Below, in pieces: positions 26,044-35,477 of a stretch of 64,000 nt of DNA (the stretch's first letter is position 1; each line of letters opens with the position of its first letter). Below the pieces are notes generated by a model. That model did no database searches. It saw only the letters and a list, made by a program, of their open reading frames with translations, and had not been told where the DNA came from. This DNA is from Reichenbachiella sp. 5M10. GTDB taxonomy: Bacteria; Bacteroidota; Bacteroidia; Cytophagales; Cyclobacteriaceae. Location: NCBI RefSeq assembly GCF_002742335.1, contig NZ_MDGR01000007.1, positions 810,501-874,500 of the forward strand. The letters are read 5' to 3'. The position numbers and the translations under genes are program-made.

Positions 26044-27333
26044 GTGAAGAGTAAGAAGTTCCCGTTTATTTTATTGATGTCCCTTCTAGTTGCTACAGAG
26101 GGGATATCCCAGACCGCCTCTCCTGAGACTGCTCAGGCATCGTCATCGACGTTGTACATGGTCATATCCATTATCTTGTTCATAGCTTTGGTCATTGGCG
26201 CTGTGATAGCCATTGGCAAGCTGAAGCATATCAAATTTCTGGAAGCCGAAAATCAGAAGATCGAAGGGCGATTTAGAAAACAATTGGATCAGCTCAACGA
26301 TGAATTGAAGGAATCGAGAGTTCAAGGACAAGGCCTCTATCAGAAGCTTCAGGGCCTCAATAGCAAGAACAAAGAGATTAAGCAGGTCTTCAAGGAGGCA
26401 TATGACAAAGTCATCGCTCAAAATACCGAGCTCAAGGGCCGTCTAGGAGTCAATCAAAAAGGAGGAAACCAGACAGAAATCGAAAAGATATACGACAAGC
26501 TTGAAGATGCGCAGGCTATGGTCCTCCATTCGGAGAAAATGGCTTCTCTTGGTCAGCTGACGGCTGGTATTGCACATGAGATCAACAATCCGGTAAACTT
26601 CGTGTCCAACGGGGTGAATTCGATCAAAGAGAACTTTGAGAAATATCAGCTATTCATAGAAAATTACCGCACGATCTGTGAGCAAGAGACGATAGAAGAA
26701 GTCAAGAAGCTATACAAATCCATTCGTGACGATGACAAGGAATACCAGGAGCTTCGCACCTTGACTGAAGAGTCTATTGATGATGTGAGTTATGGAACAA
26801 GTCGTATTACAGAAATTGTCAATGGTTTGAGAATATTTTCTCGTCAGGATGAGCATGAAGTCAAAGAAGCAGAAATCGGGACTATCATTGACAATGCCTT
26901 GTTGATTCTCAAACCGAAGTATAAGAAAAAGGCCAAGATCCTCAAGGACTTTGATCATAATCTCAAGGCTATAAAATGTCTGCCGGGACAGTTGAATCAG
27001 GCATTGGTCAATCTCATTGGGAATGCTGCAGATGCGATTGACTTCAAAGGTACGATTACCATCCGTACCGTAGACAAGGACGCCGACAATATCCAGATTC
27101 AAGTTCAGGATGACGGGAAGGGTATCCCGGAAGAAGTGCGGAAAAAGATTTTTGACCCATTTTATACCACAAAACCTGTGGGGAAAGGTACAGGGCTTGG
27201 GCTCTCGATCACCTATAGCATCATTGATAAACACGGTGGTACTATAGTCGTGGACAGTACTGAAGGCAAAGGAACTGTGTTTACCGTGACTATCCCTAAA
27301 AAAATCAAACTCAAGAAAAGCAGAAACGCGTAA
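26044..27333 (+). CDS. membrane-anchored sensor histidine kinase
   Basis: A 429-residue protein with a GTG start. It has a signal-like N-terminus, one more membrane helix (about residues 38-60), then a long coiled coil (residues 65-150), so it has essentially no periplasmic sensor domain. The dimerisation domain has H178 in TAGIAHEINNPVNFV. The ATPase domain has the N-box LVNLIGNAADAI, G1 DDGKGIPEEV and the F/G2 boxes FDPFYTTKP and GTGLGLSI. The next gene, 21 bases on, starts with a receiver domain and is its likely phosphorylation target. Confidence 0.9.
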   Translation: MKSKKFPFILLMSLLVATEGISQTASPETAQASSSTLYMVISIILFIALVIGAVIAIGKLKHIKFLEAENQKIEGRFRKQLDQLNDELKESRVQGQGLYQKLQGLNSKNKEIKQVFKEAYDKVIAQNTELKGRLGVNQKGGNQTEIEKIYDKLEDAQAMVLHSEKMASLGQLTAGIAHEINNPVNFVSNGVNSIKENFEKYQLFIENYRTICEQETIEEVKKLYKSIRDDDKEYQELRTLTEESIDDVSYGTSRITEIVNGLRIFSRQDEHEVKEAEIGTIIDNALLILKPKYKKKAKILKDFDHNLKAIKCLPGQLNQALVNLIGNAADAIDFKGTITIRTVDKDADNIQIQVQDDGKGIPEEVRKKIFDPFYTTKPVGKGTGLGLSITYSIIDKHGGTIVVDSTEGKGTVFTVTIPKKIKLKKSRNA

Positions 27334-27354
27334 CCTACAAACACCGAATAAACT

Positions 27355-28641
27355 GTGGAAAACCTACTCAATCGCTCATATAAGACAGAAATAGAAAAGA
27401 AGTATACGGTTTTGTATGTAGATGATGAAGAGGTCAATTTGCGTGTATTCAATCGGAATTTCAGCAAGTACTATCACGTACTGACTGCAATAGATGCTTT
27501 TGAAGCGCAAAATGTATTGGCAGCCAATAAGGTGGATTTGATCATGACGGATCAATGTATGCCTCGAATGAACGGCTCGGAACTACTGATCAAAATTGTG
27601 CCTCAGTATCCAGATATTATTCGAATGATCATGACGGGGTTCAGTGACGAGCAGGACATTAGTGATGTGGAAGAGAAGGTGGGATTGCACCGGTTTTTGA
27701 AGAAACCGTGGGACCCGAACCAACTGCGAGCGGAGTTTGATAGTGCGCTCGAATTGCGAGAGGAGGGACTCGTAGAGAAGCAACCCACACCTCGAAAGAA
27801 AAGCGCGCCCGCTGCTACAAAGAAAGACACGAGTATTGATTTGTTGGAGTCGACTATGTCGCTGATCGAGACCAACGAGACACGTCAACTCAAAAAGGAT
27901 ATCAACAATCTGGTCAAAGAATCAAAAACAAAGCGTTCGGAATTCATGGATGGAGGAATCAATTACCTCATGAATCTAAAGGATGCCATGTTGCCGATTC
28001 AACAGGAGCTGAAACTCTACACGGATGATTCATTTGTCGTGTATGACAAAAATGGAATGAACCAAAACGGGTATTGGTTTGGCGAACAGGATGATTGTTT
28101 GGTGATCGCTTCGTATCATTCCAATACGCATACTCGAGAGTCATTGGCACTCAATTCTTTTGTCAGCGCGATGCTGACCGAGATTGTTTACAAAGAGGAA
28201 TGTATTCAGCCTGATGAGATAATCAAGAGGCTGTCGACACGTATACAAGTGCGGTTTTTGGACAAAAACAATGAGCATTCCTGTCCGCTGGACATAGCAG
28301 TATTGGTGTATGACAAGGACAGAGAAAAAGTGACACATTCGGGGGCGTACCATGACGTGTATTTGCTCAATGACCGCAATGAGTTCAAGGTGTTGAAGGG
28401 TAATCAGGAAGTATTGGTGCCAGGTAAAGAGACCGTATATGACGTGAATAGTCTGAGTGCTGAGCAAATCAATGCGATTTATATTGTGCCATTCAATATC
28501 ATCGAGGCAACAAATGATAACAAAAACGATGCAGGAGCGCTAAAAATGCTTTTGAGCGAAGTACATAAATTCCCGTTTGGTATGCAGGCCAAGATGTTTG
28601 TGGATTATGGATACCGAAGCGTCATAGGAATAAAAATGTAA
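27355..28641 (+). CDS. receiver domain fused to a degenerate PP2C-like domain
   Basis: A 428-residue fusion (GTG start). Residues 15-130 are an intact receiver: acidic pair D23/D24, phospho-acceptor D66 in LIMTDQCMPRMNG, T94 and K117. A Lys/Ala-rich linker follows. Residues 195-428 keep the framework of SpoIIE/SiaA-type PP2C phosphatases: AMLPIQQELK, YW at 240-241, PLDIAVLVYD at 311-320, HSGAYHDVYLL and a C-terminal VIGIKM. Every metal-ligand position appears lost: the GDFYW aspartate is N238, the D of DCTGHG is S253 with GHG gone, and the late SDG and DD sites are missing. It is probably a phospho-regulated pseudophosphatase that binds SiaC. Confidence 0.75.
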   Translation: MENLLNRSYKTEIEKKYTVLYVDDEEVNLRVFNRNFSKYYHVLTAIDAFEAQNVLAANKVDLIMTDQCMPRMNGSELLIKIVPQYPDIIRMIMTGFSDEQDISDVEEKVGLHRFLKKPWDPNQLRAEFDSALELREEGLVEKQPTPRKKSAPAATKKDTSIDLLESTMSLIETNETRQLKKDINNLVKESKTKRSEFMDGGINYLMNLKDAMLPIQQELKLYTDDSFVVYDKNGMNQNGYWFGEQDDCLVIASYHSNTHTRESLALNSFVSAMLTEIVYKEECIQPDEIIKRLSTRIQVRFLDKNNEHSCPLDIAVLVYDKDREKVTHSGAYHDVYLLNDRNEFKVLKGNQEVLVPGKETVYDVNSLSAEQINAIYIVPFNIIEATNDNKNDAGALKMLLSEVHKFPFGMQAKMFVDYGYRSVIGIKM

Positions 28642-28662
28642 TGGACCGACAGAATAGATAAA

Positions 28663-29259
28663 ATGGAAAAGGAACTCGTGGCAAAACAAGATATGAATAC
28701 TGGTAAATCAGGCTTGTCTGATGCTGAGAAATTGAAATTGATCAATGACACGGCCAGCGCCGTGAAGGAGATCAATTCGCTCGACTCGGAGAGTAGATTG
28801 AAAGATGAGCATGAGGAGACGGTAATGTTGGTGGCATTTAGTGTAGGGAATGAAGAGTATGCTTTGACGATAGATCAGATCAAAGAAGTAGTCTCTTGTC
28901 CTCCGATTGCACCAGTGCCTCAAGTGCCGAGTTTTGTAAAGGGTGTGGCCAATGTACGAGGCAATGTTCTTGCAATCATTGATTTGTCGATCAAATTTGG
29001 ATTAGATCAGCAAGGAGAACAAGGCAAGTTTGTACTGGTGATGAAAAGTGAAGAATTGAAGTTTGCAATCAGTGTCAATGCTGTGCCCAATACGATGATG
29101 GTCAAGAGAAGTGAAATCTCTCAAGCGACGAACATCATCAACCAAACAACACTCGGGTTGAACTATGTCAAAGGAATAGTGAGAAGGGATCAAAGGATAG
29201 TGGTCTGGGTGGACATCATTGACATCATGGAAAATGAAGAATTAGGCGATAATAAATAA
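28663..29259 (+). CDS. cheW: CheW-type coupling protein (first copy)
   Basis: A 198-residue protein in which residues about 50-195 form a CheW domain ([51 protein letters not shown]). The first 45 residues are a charged helical extension. It would bridge the chemoreceptor encoded next to the CheA kinase encoded 6 kb downstream. It lies 21 bases after the pseudophosphatase gene and eight bases before the receptor gene. Confidence 0.93.
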   Translation: MEKELVAKQDMNTGKSGLSDAEKLKLINDTASAVKEINSLDSESRLKDEHEETVMLVAFSVGNEEYALTIDQIKEVVSCPPIAPVPQVPSFVKGVANVRGNVLAIIDLSIKFGLDQQGEQGKFVLVMKSEELKFAISVNAVPNTMMVKRSEISQATNIINQTTLGLNYVKGIVRRDQRIVVWVDIIDIMENEELGDNK

Positions 29260-29267
29260 CAACAAAA

Positions 29268-32200
29268 ATGCTAAATGACATGAACATTAGGAGAAAGATG
29301 ATCTTTCTCGTTCTAGGTGTGACGCTAGGTATCTATGCCGTCACACTGACCTATGTTGGCTACAACATGAGGGAAAAGTCTATTCAGGATGCTGAGAAAT
29401 TGGTCAACTCCGTAGCTATCCAAAAATCCAATGAAGTCAAGGCTAGCTTAGATGATGTCATGTCTTCGGCGAGAGCGATGGCTGTGATTGTTCGCGATTA
29501 TGCTGATTTGCCTCGCGGACAGAGGGTCCAGTTGCAGGACAACCTCTTGTTCAATGTCTTGGAAGAGTACCCTATCTATGAATCCACATGGATGAGTTGG
29601 GAGCTGAGTGCGATAGATACGGCTTGGACCAAAACTTACGGTAGGGAGCGTACCACTTGTTATTTAGAAAATGGAGTTAGAAAAAAGGTGGTGACCCAAC
29701 TCAACTTAGATGGTGACGATGAAGGGAGCCTCTATCTTGATACCAAGATCAAACTGAAAGAAACGATCTCTCCGCCTTATACATACGAAGATTACGACCT
29801 CAATTCTGACAAAGTGATTCTTGGGATTTCTCCGATTGTACCCATTATCTCCAAAGAAGGAGAGTATATGGGGCAAATAGGAACGGATATGTCACTCGAC
29901 CAGTACAAACAGATGACTGCCTTTGATGGTTTTGATCAGGGGTATACCTTTTTGACTGCTTATGATGGGACGATTGTTTCTCACCCCAACGAAGCATTGA
30001 TCAATACCAATATCCAAGAATTGGAGATCAATCAATCTCTAGGTTTTAATCTTCTAGATAAAATCCATGAAGCCGAATTCACAAGTTTTACGGTAGATGA
30101 TAAAGTCTTGGGTGACAAAGTCTATATGGCGCTTTCGCCTCTCAATATGGGAAGGGTAGAGAGGCCATGGATGATTGCGACGGTGGTTCCCTATGATGAG
30201 ATCACCAATTCTTTTGTTCAGACGCTTCGGATTACGATTCTCGTAGGGGTTTTAGGGCTGATTCTATTGACGTTTATTGTTTATAGATACTCGAACCAAA
30301 TCACGGTAGCGATCGAACGGACTCACCGCGTGCTGCAGTTGTTGTCGTTGGGGCAGTTGGATTCCAGTGAGTTGGAAATTGATAACAGAAATAACGAGCT
30401 GAGTCAAATGCAGTCTCTGATGAACAAACTCATCGTTGATCTCAAAGAAAAGACGGCTTTTGCTCAATCGATAGGGCAGGGAGAACTCGACAGGGAGTTT
30501 AGTGCCTCGAGTGAAAGCGACGAATTAGGGATGGCATTGCTGCAGATGCGTGACAACCTCAACGCTACTTTGGTAGATACCCAGGCAGTCATCGTAGATG
30601 CTGGAGAGTATGGTAAACTGTCTTCACGAATCAATATCGAAGGAAAAACAGGGGCTTGGTCTGATTTGGGTGAGTCGATCAACACGCTCTTAGAGTCGTT
30701 TTATAGACCTCTGATGCGATTTAGTCGTATTCTCAACGCCATGTCTACCGGAGATTTGACTATGAGATATGCGGACAATGCCAAAGGCGATATCAAATCC
30801 ATGGCTGACAACCTCAACCTTGCACTCAGTAATCTTGATGGTTTGATACATCAGATATCTCAAAGTGCCATGTTTGTAGATGAGTCGTCTATAGAGATGA
30901 AGTCTTCGAGCGAAGAGATGAGTACCAATACCCGGGAGATTGCCTCGGCGATTTCTCAGATGAGTCATGGTGCTCAGACTCAGGTGTCCAAAGTGGATGA
31001 GTCTTCCAACCTCATCGAAGAAATTTTGGCTTCATCTACTCAAATGGGAGAGAAGGCAGAAACAATCAATGAAGCGGCAAAAGCTGGTTTGGAGAGTAGT
31101 GAAAAGGGAATGGAGATGGTCAAAAAGGTCGTTTTCAATATGGGGGATATTTCAGCCTTTTCAAACCAAACCAACGATTCGATCAAGGTGTTGGCCGAAC
31201 GTTCCAAAGAAATTGCTCGCGTATTGGGGGTCATTACCGATATTGCTTCTCAGACTAATTTGCTGGCCCTGAATGCGGCGATCGAAGCAGCACAGGCAGG
31301 AGACGCAGGACGTGGATTTGCAGTGGTTGCAGAGGAGATTAGGAAGCTCGCAGAAGATTCTAGAAAGTCGGCTCAGGAAATTGAGAAGTTGGTCACGGAC
31401 GTACAATCCGATACCATGAGTGCTACCAAAGTGATTGAGATCATGATGAGTAGTGTAGAGAGTGGAGAGAAGACTTCCAAAGAAGCTGCACAGGTTTTTG
31501 AGCGAATACTCAATGCATCCAACGAGACGTTGAGCTACTCTGAGGAAATATTGAATTCTGCCAAAGGGCAAACTGAAGGAATCAACAATGTGGTGACTAT
31601 CATCGAGGGAGTAGTAGTGATAGCAGAGCAAACCGCTGCTGGGACCGAGGAGGTTGCTAGTTCGGCGACTGAACTGTCCTCTGGTATGGATACATACAAT
31701 GAAAAATCTCAAAAGCTGGCAGAGATTGCTGAGACGCTGAAAGAGGGGATTAGTATGGTGAAACTCTCAGGTACGGCGTCTGAAAATACAGCGATCTTTA
31801 AAATGAAGGAGGCTTATGAGAAAGAAAAGTATCTGTTGGATGCATTGCTCAATCACATGCCAGACAAGATCTATTTCAAGGATCTAGAGAGTAAATTTAT
31901 TAGAAATAGTGTCTCTCATGCGAAGCAATTTGGACTGGAGAGTCCAGCTGAGCTCGTAGGGAAGAGTGATTTTGACTTTTTTGGCGACCATGCCAAAATT
32001 GCTTACGAGGAAGAGCAAGAGATTATCCGTACCAGAGTGCCGGTATTGAATAAGGTGCAGAAGGAGGATATGGCAAATGGCAAGGTAGGGTATGGGTCTT
32101 CTACCAAAATACCACTGATAGATCTGGACGGCAATGTAGTAGGGACATTTGGAATCACTCGTGATGTGACGGACATGAAGGAGTCTGAGTTGCGAGCGGC

Positions 32201-32618
32201 AGGACAGACACAGGAACTCAAAGAAAAGGAAGAAGCATATCTAAAGGAGAAGTCACTATTGGATGCATTGTTGAATTACATGCCTGATGCCATATATTTC
32301 AAAGACTTGAATAGTAAATTCATTCGAGCGAGTAAATCAGTGGCGCAGTACTTTGGCAAGAATGATCCTAAGGATATCATAGGTAAGTCAGATTTAGACT
32401 TCTCTGAGGATGCACGTGAAGCCTTCGAAGGTGAACAAGAAATCATTCGTACAGGAAAACCAAGCCTCAATGTCATCTCGAAAGAGAAAAACCCTGATGG
32501 TAGCTACAGATACGTGTCGAATAATAAAATGGTATTGAAGGACGTGGATGGAAAAGTCATCGGTACGATGGGTATTTCGAGAGATGTGACGGACACTATA
32601 GACGAAAGTAAAAAATAA
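29268..32618 (+). CDS. mcp: chemoreceptor with dCache, HAMPs and C-terminal tandem PAS
   Basis: A 1116-residue methyl-accepting chemotaxis protein. Order: membrane helix (about 11-32), periplasmic dCache-type sensor (35-320), second helix (324-344), two or more HAMP units (345-580), signalling coiled coil with the tip [20 protein letters not shown] and [17 protein letters not shown] (about 655-690). After this come two PAS domains (about 850-980 and 990-1110) that repeat [15 protein letters not shown] and [18 protein letters not shown] domains after the signalling domain are unusual, since sensors normally precede it. The Cache domain probably binds a small ligand; the PAS domains could sense a cytoplasmic cue. 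Confidence 0.92.
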   Translation: MLNDMNIRRKMIFLVLGVTLGIYAVTLTYVGYNMREKSIQDAEKLVNSVAIQKSNEVKASLDDVMSSARAMAVIVRDYADLPRGQRVQLQDNLLFNVLEEYPIYESTWMSWELSAIDTAWTKTYGRERTTCYLENGVRKKVVTQLNLDGDDEGSLYLDTKIKLKETISPPYTYEDYDLNSDKVILGISPIVPIISKEGEYMGQIGTDMSLDQYKQMTAFDGFDQGYTFLTAYDGTIVSHPNEALINTNIQELEINQSLGFNLLDKIHEAEFTSFTVDDKVLGDKVYMALSPLNMGRVERPWMIATVVPYDEITNSFVQTLRITILVGVLGLILLTFIVYRYSNQITVAIERTHRVLQLLSLGQLDSSELEIDNRNNELSQMQSLMNKLIVDLKEKTAFAQSIGQGELDREFSASSESDELGMALLQMRDNLNATLVDTQAVIVDAGEYGKLSSRINIEGKTGAWSDLGESINTLLESFYRPLMRFSRILNAMSTGDLTMRYADNAKGDIKSMADNLNLALSNLDGLIHQISQSAMFVDESSIEMKSSSEEMSTNTREIASAISQMSHGAQTQVSKVDESSNLIEEILASSTQMGEKAETINEAAKAGLESSEKGMEMVKKVVFNMGDISAFSNQTNDSIKVLAERSKEIARVLGVITDIASQTNLLALNAAIEAAQAGDAGRGFAVVAEEIRKLAEDSRKSAQEIEKLVTDVQSDTMSATKVIEIMMSSVESGEKTSKEAAQVFERILNASNETLSYSEEILNSAKGQTEGINNVVTIIEGVVVIAEQTAAGTEEVASSATELSSGMDTYNEKSQKLAEIAETLKEGISMVKLSGTASENTAIFKMKEAYEKEKYLLDALLNHMPDKIYFKDLESKFIRNSVSHAKQFGLESPAELVGKSDFDFFGDHAKIAYEEEQEIIRTRVPVLNKVQKEDMANGKVGYGSSTKIPLIDLDGNVVGTFGITRDVTDMKESELRAAGQTQELKEKEEAYLKEKSLLDALLNYMPDAIYFKDLNSKFIRASKSVAQYFGKNDPKDIIGKSDLDFSEDAREAFEGEQEIIRTGKPSLNVISKEKNPDGSYRYVSNNKMVLKDVDGKVIGTMGISRDVTDTIDESKK

Positions 32619-32623
32619 GGCCA

Positions 32624-33373
32624 ATGATCATCACAGTAATTAATCAAAAAGGAGGAACGGGCAAAACGACTACATCAGTCAATTTGGGGTGTGCTTTGGC
32701 ATATGCCAAAAAGAAGGTGCTGTTGGTGGATCTCGATCCCCAGGGCAACCTGAGCTATTGGTTGGGAATCAGTGATCCAGCGCATACCATGGCCGAAGTG
32801 ATGATGGAAGAGATTGCTCTTGAGGACATCTTGCACGAGAGAGAAGGATTGAAGGTGGCTCCATCGGACATGCATCTCGCAGATGTAGAGATCAATATCG
32901 CTAGTGTAGAGAATCGAGAGTCTGTTTTGAAAAGGGCATTGATACCTCTAGCGGATCAGTATGATTATGTCATCATTGATTGTCCCCCTTCGTTGTCTCT
33001 GCTGACTGTCAACGCTCTATCAGCTACAGACAAAGTCATCGTGCCCTTACAGATGGAGGTGCTGAGTTTGCAAGGCTTGGATCAAATAGTCAACAGTATA
33101 GACCGGATCAAAGGAGTACTGAATGACAAGATAGAGATTTTGGGTCTGCTGCCTGTGATGGTAGATAGTAGAAGAAAATTGAGTAGGGAGATACATGAAT
33201 ACATTGACGAAAACTACGATTTGAAAATATTCAAAAGCAAGATTCGTAGCAATGTCCGTGTGAGTGAAGCTCCTTCTTTTGGGGAAAGTGTGTTGAGCTA
33301 TTCTCCATCTTCCAATGGAGCAGAGGATTACAAAGCCTTTGCCAAAGAAATTATTCGTTTAACGAAGAACTAA
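32624..33373 (+). CDS. parA: ParA-family ATPase of the chemosensory cluster
   Basis: A 249-residue MinD/ParA-type ATPase with the deviant Walker A motif NQKGGTGKTTTSVNLG, Walker A' LLVDLDPQGN and Walker B YVIIDCPPSL. It lacks the N-terminal DNA-binding domain of plasmid ParA proteins. Its place between the chemoreceptor and a CheW gene recalls ParC of Vibrio and PpfA of Rhodobacter, which position chemosensory arrays in dividing cells. Spacing to both neighbours is under six bases. No parB or parS is present, so chromosome segregation is unlikely. Confidence 0.9.
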   Translation: MIITVINQKGGTGKTTTSVNLGCALAYAKKKVLLVDLDPQGNLSYWLGISDPAHTMAEVMMEEIALEDILHEREGLKVAPSDMHLADVEINIASVENRESVLKRALIPLADQYDYVIIDCPPSLSLLTVNALSATDKVIVPLQMEVLSLQGLDQIVNSIDRIKGVLNDKIEILGLLPVMVDSRRKLSREIHEYIDENYDLKIFKSKIRSNVRVSEAPSFGESVLSYSPSSNGAEDYKAFAKEIIRLTKN

Positions 33374-33377
33374 AGTT

Positions 33378-34421
33378 ATGCCACTAGGAAAAAACTTGAA
33401 GAAAGACACCTTGATTCCTTCAGAAAAGAAGGAGGAGAAGCAAGAGGCTGTGGCGCATACGACCTCTAGTCCGAAGGCTAAGAAACGGGGGGATTCTAAA
33501 GCTGCCAAAAAAGCTACCCCGAAAGCCAAGGCAAAAAAGGCCAGTCCACCTAAGAAAAAGACTGCCAAGGAGAGTGCAAAAAAGAAAGTGGAAGACAAGT
33601 CTATACAGAAAGCAGTTGTGTCGGAAGAAGAGAAGTTGACACCGGGGCAATTGGCTGCTTTGGTTTTAGAGGAGGAGGATAAAAAAAGAGCACAAGAAGA
33701 ATCGGAAAAGGCTGCAGTCAAAGAAAAGGAGGTGGCTGAGCCAGTTGTGACCAAAGAAGATTCGGTATCCGTGGATGTGGATATTGTGCCCGCTGTAGCA
33801 CCTATGCATCGCAAGCAAGAGTCTCCACAGCAGTCGCAGACTCGTGAGCTCGTTCGTCAGAAAATTGGAACGGTCAAGTACCTCACCGAAGAGGAGTACC
33901 AAGAGAAGAAACGACTCAAGGATAAGTTTGATGAAGAAATCAAAGGCTACTCAGGTAAGGATGTCCAGCTTATTGTCTTCAAGATGGGAGGGGAGAGATA
34001 CGCCATTGAGATTGATAGGATCAAAGAAGTCGTACATACACCACGTATATCTAAAATACCTCATGCGCCCGACTTCATCAAAGGGGTAGGAAACGTACGA
34101 GGATCAGTGATGGTCGTGCTGGATCTTGGGTTGAAATTCGGGATAGACGAAAGTACAGAGACCAAGCAGTTTATCTTGGTCATCCACAATGATGAATTCA
34201 AAGCGGGTATACTGGTGGATGAGGTGCCATTGGCAATGAAAGTGCCAGGAGACAACATCGTGAGTTCATCAGGACTGTTGAGAAATACCTCACTAGACGA
34301 GACCTACATCAAAGGAATAATCAAAACCGAGCAGGATATGATTATATTCATAGATATAGCAGAGCTTGTGCAAGAGGATGAAGTAAGTATAATTTCCCAA
34401 TCATTGCTTGGGACAGCCTAA
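33378..34421 (+). CDS. cheW: CheW coupling protein with lysine-rich N-terminal tail
   Basis: A 347-residue protein. Residues 1-75 are highly basic and disordered, with histone-like stretches such as KKATPKAKAKKASPPKKK, then an acidic region to about residue 145. The CheW domain fills about 190-340 (VFKMGGERYAIEIDRIKEVV, VRGSVMVVLDLGLKFG, TYIKGIIKTEQ). ParA partners often carry a short basic N-terminal tail that stimulates its ATPase, and this gene lies four bases after parA, so the tail may link the array to ParA. Binding of DNA or polyanions is another option. Confidence 0.9.
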   Translation: MPLGKNLKKDTLIPSEKKEEKQEAVAHTTSSPKAKKRGDSKAAKKATPKAKAKKASPPKKKTAKESAKKKVEDKSIQKAVVSEEEKLTPGQLAALVLEEEDKKRAQEESEKAAVKEKEVAEPVVTKEDSVSVDVDIVPAVAPMHRKQESPQQSQTRELVRQKIGTVKYLTEEEYQEKKRLKDKFDEEIKGYSGKDVQLIVFKMGGERYAIEIDRIKEVVHTPRISKIPHAPDFIKGVGNVRGSVMVVLDLGLKFGIDESTETKQFILVIHNDEFKAGILVDEVPLAMKVPGDNIVSSSGLLRNTSLDETYIKGIIKTEQDMIIFIDIAELVQEDEVSIISQSLLGTA

Positions 34422-34432
34422 AGGATAAGGAA

Positions 34433-35467
34433 TTGAATAAAATTCGAGTAGTAGTAGCAGATGATTCAGGGTTTATGAGATTATTGATCTCTGACATATT
34501 GACTGAGAGCGGGAGTGTTGAGGTGGTAGGTACCGCCATCGATGGCAAAGATGCTGCCCTTAAGGTAGCAGAGCTTCAGCCTGATGTATTGCTGCTTGAT
34601 ATGAATATGGGGGAGTTTGATGGCTTGTATGCTGTCAAACGTATCATGGAAGAGACTCCTCTACCTATTGTGATTTTGAGTTCGATTGGCAATACCAATC
34701 TGCAGCCGATCTTTGACGCATTGGACTTAGGTGCCGTGGATTATTTGAATAAGCCACAAAAGGGCAATTCAAAGCTCAGAAATATAGAGATGGAGCTCAT
34801 CCAAAAGATCAAGAATGCCAAGCGTGCCAATGCCAAGGCCATTCCAGATCCTCGAGCAAAGGTCAACACCTTTGAGCACACGTTTGCTGAGAAAAGTAAA
34901 TACGATATCATCGTGATAGGGGCGTCTACTGGGGGGCCGAGTGCGATCGAAAAAGTAATCAATTCCTTGCCTGGAAACTTGAATGTACCCGTACTCATCT
35001 GCCAGCATATGCCTCCTAATTTTATCAGTTCGTTTGTCAAGCGTCTCAATGGCATGACTCCACTGCAAATCGAAGTAGGCAGAGAGAATATGAGACCTCA
35101 GGCAGGCAAAATCATCGTAGCGCCAGGTGAATCCAACATGGTAGTGAAGAAGAAAAGAAGCGGGAGCGTGACCATTGGGTTTACGGACGAAGTATTCCCA
35201 GAGTACAACAATCCTTCCATCAATGCATTGATGCTATCTGTAGCGGAGGCTTACAAAGACCGCAGTATTGGGGTGATACTGACAGGGATGGGTAAAGACG
35301 GGATGTTGGGGATGAAGGAAATCAAAAGGCAAGGTGGTTTTACCGTAGCGCAAAGTGAAAAGTCCTGTGTGATCTATGGAATGCCTAAGGCAGCTGTGGA
35401 ACAAAGAGCAGTAGATCGATCCGTCGATATCAAAGAAATAGGAGGATTTTTAGTTAACAGTTTATAA
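34433..35467 (+). CDS. cheB: chemotaxis methylesterase/deamidase CheB
   Basis: A 344-residue protein with a TTG start preceded by an AAGGATAAGG ribosome-binding site. The N-terminal receiver has the acidic pair D10/D11 and phospho-acceptor D56 (VLLLDMNMGEFDG). The C-terminal methylesterase has the catalytic serine in IGASTGGPSAIEKV, the histidine in CQHMPPNF and the aspartate in TGMGKDGMLGM. It removes methyl groups from receptor glutamates when phosphorylated by CheA and opposes CheR, giving adaptation. Confidence 0.95.
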   Translation: MNKIRVVVADDSGFMRLLISDILTESGSVEVVGTAIDGKDAALKVAELQPDVLLLDMNMGEFDGLYAVKRIMEETPLPIVILSSIGNTNLQPIFDALDLGAVDYLNKPQKGNSKLRNIEMELIQKIKNAKRANAKAIPDPRAKVNTFEHTFAEKSKYDIIVIGASTGGPSAIEKVINSLPGNLNVPVLICQHMPPNFISSFVKRLNGMTPLQIEVGRENMRPQAGKIIVAPGESNMVVKKKRSGSVTIGFTDEVFPEYNNPSINALMLSVAEAYKDRSIGVILTGMGKDGMLGMKEIKRQGGFTVAQSEKSCVIYGMPKAAVEQRAVDRSVDIKEIGGFLVNSL

Positions 35468-35477
35468 TACAAAAGAC

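Noticed and set aside
32624-33373. ParA as part of a plasmid or chromosome partition system
   Set aside because: No parB or parS-like repeats are present, and the gene is embedded in a chemotaxis operon.
33359-33814. Serine/phenylalanine/leucine-rich minus-strand frame
   Set aside because: It is the complement of the lysine-rich tail of CheW; low complexity alone explains the open frame.
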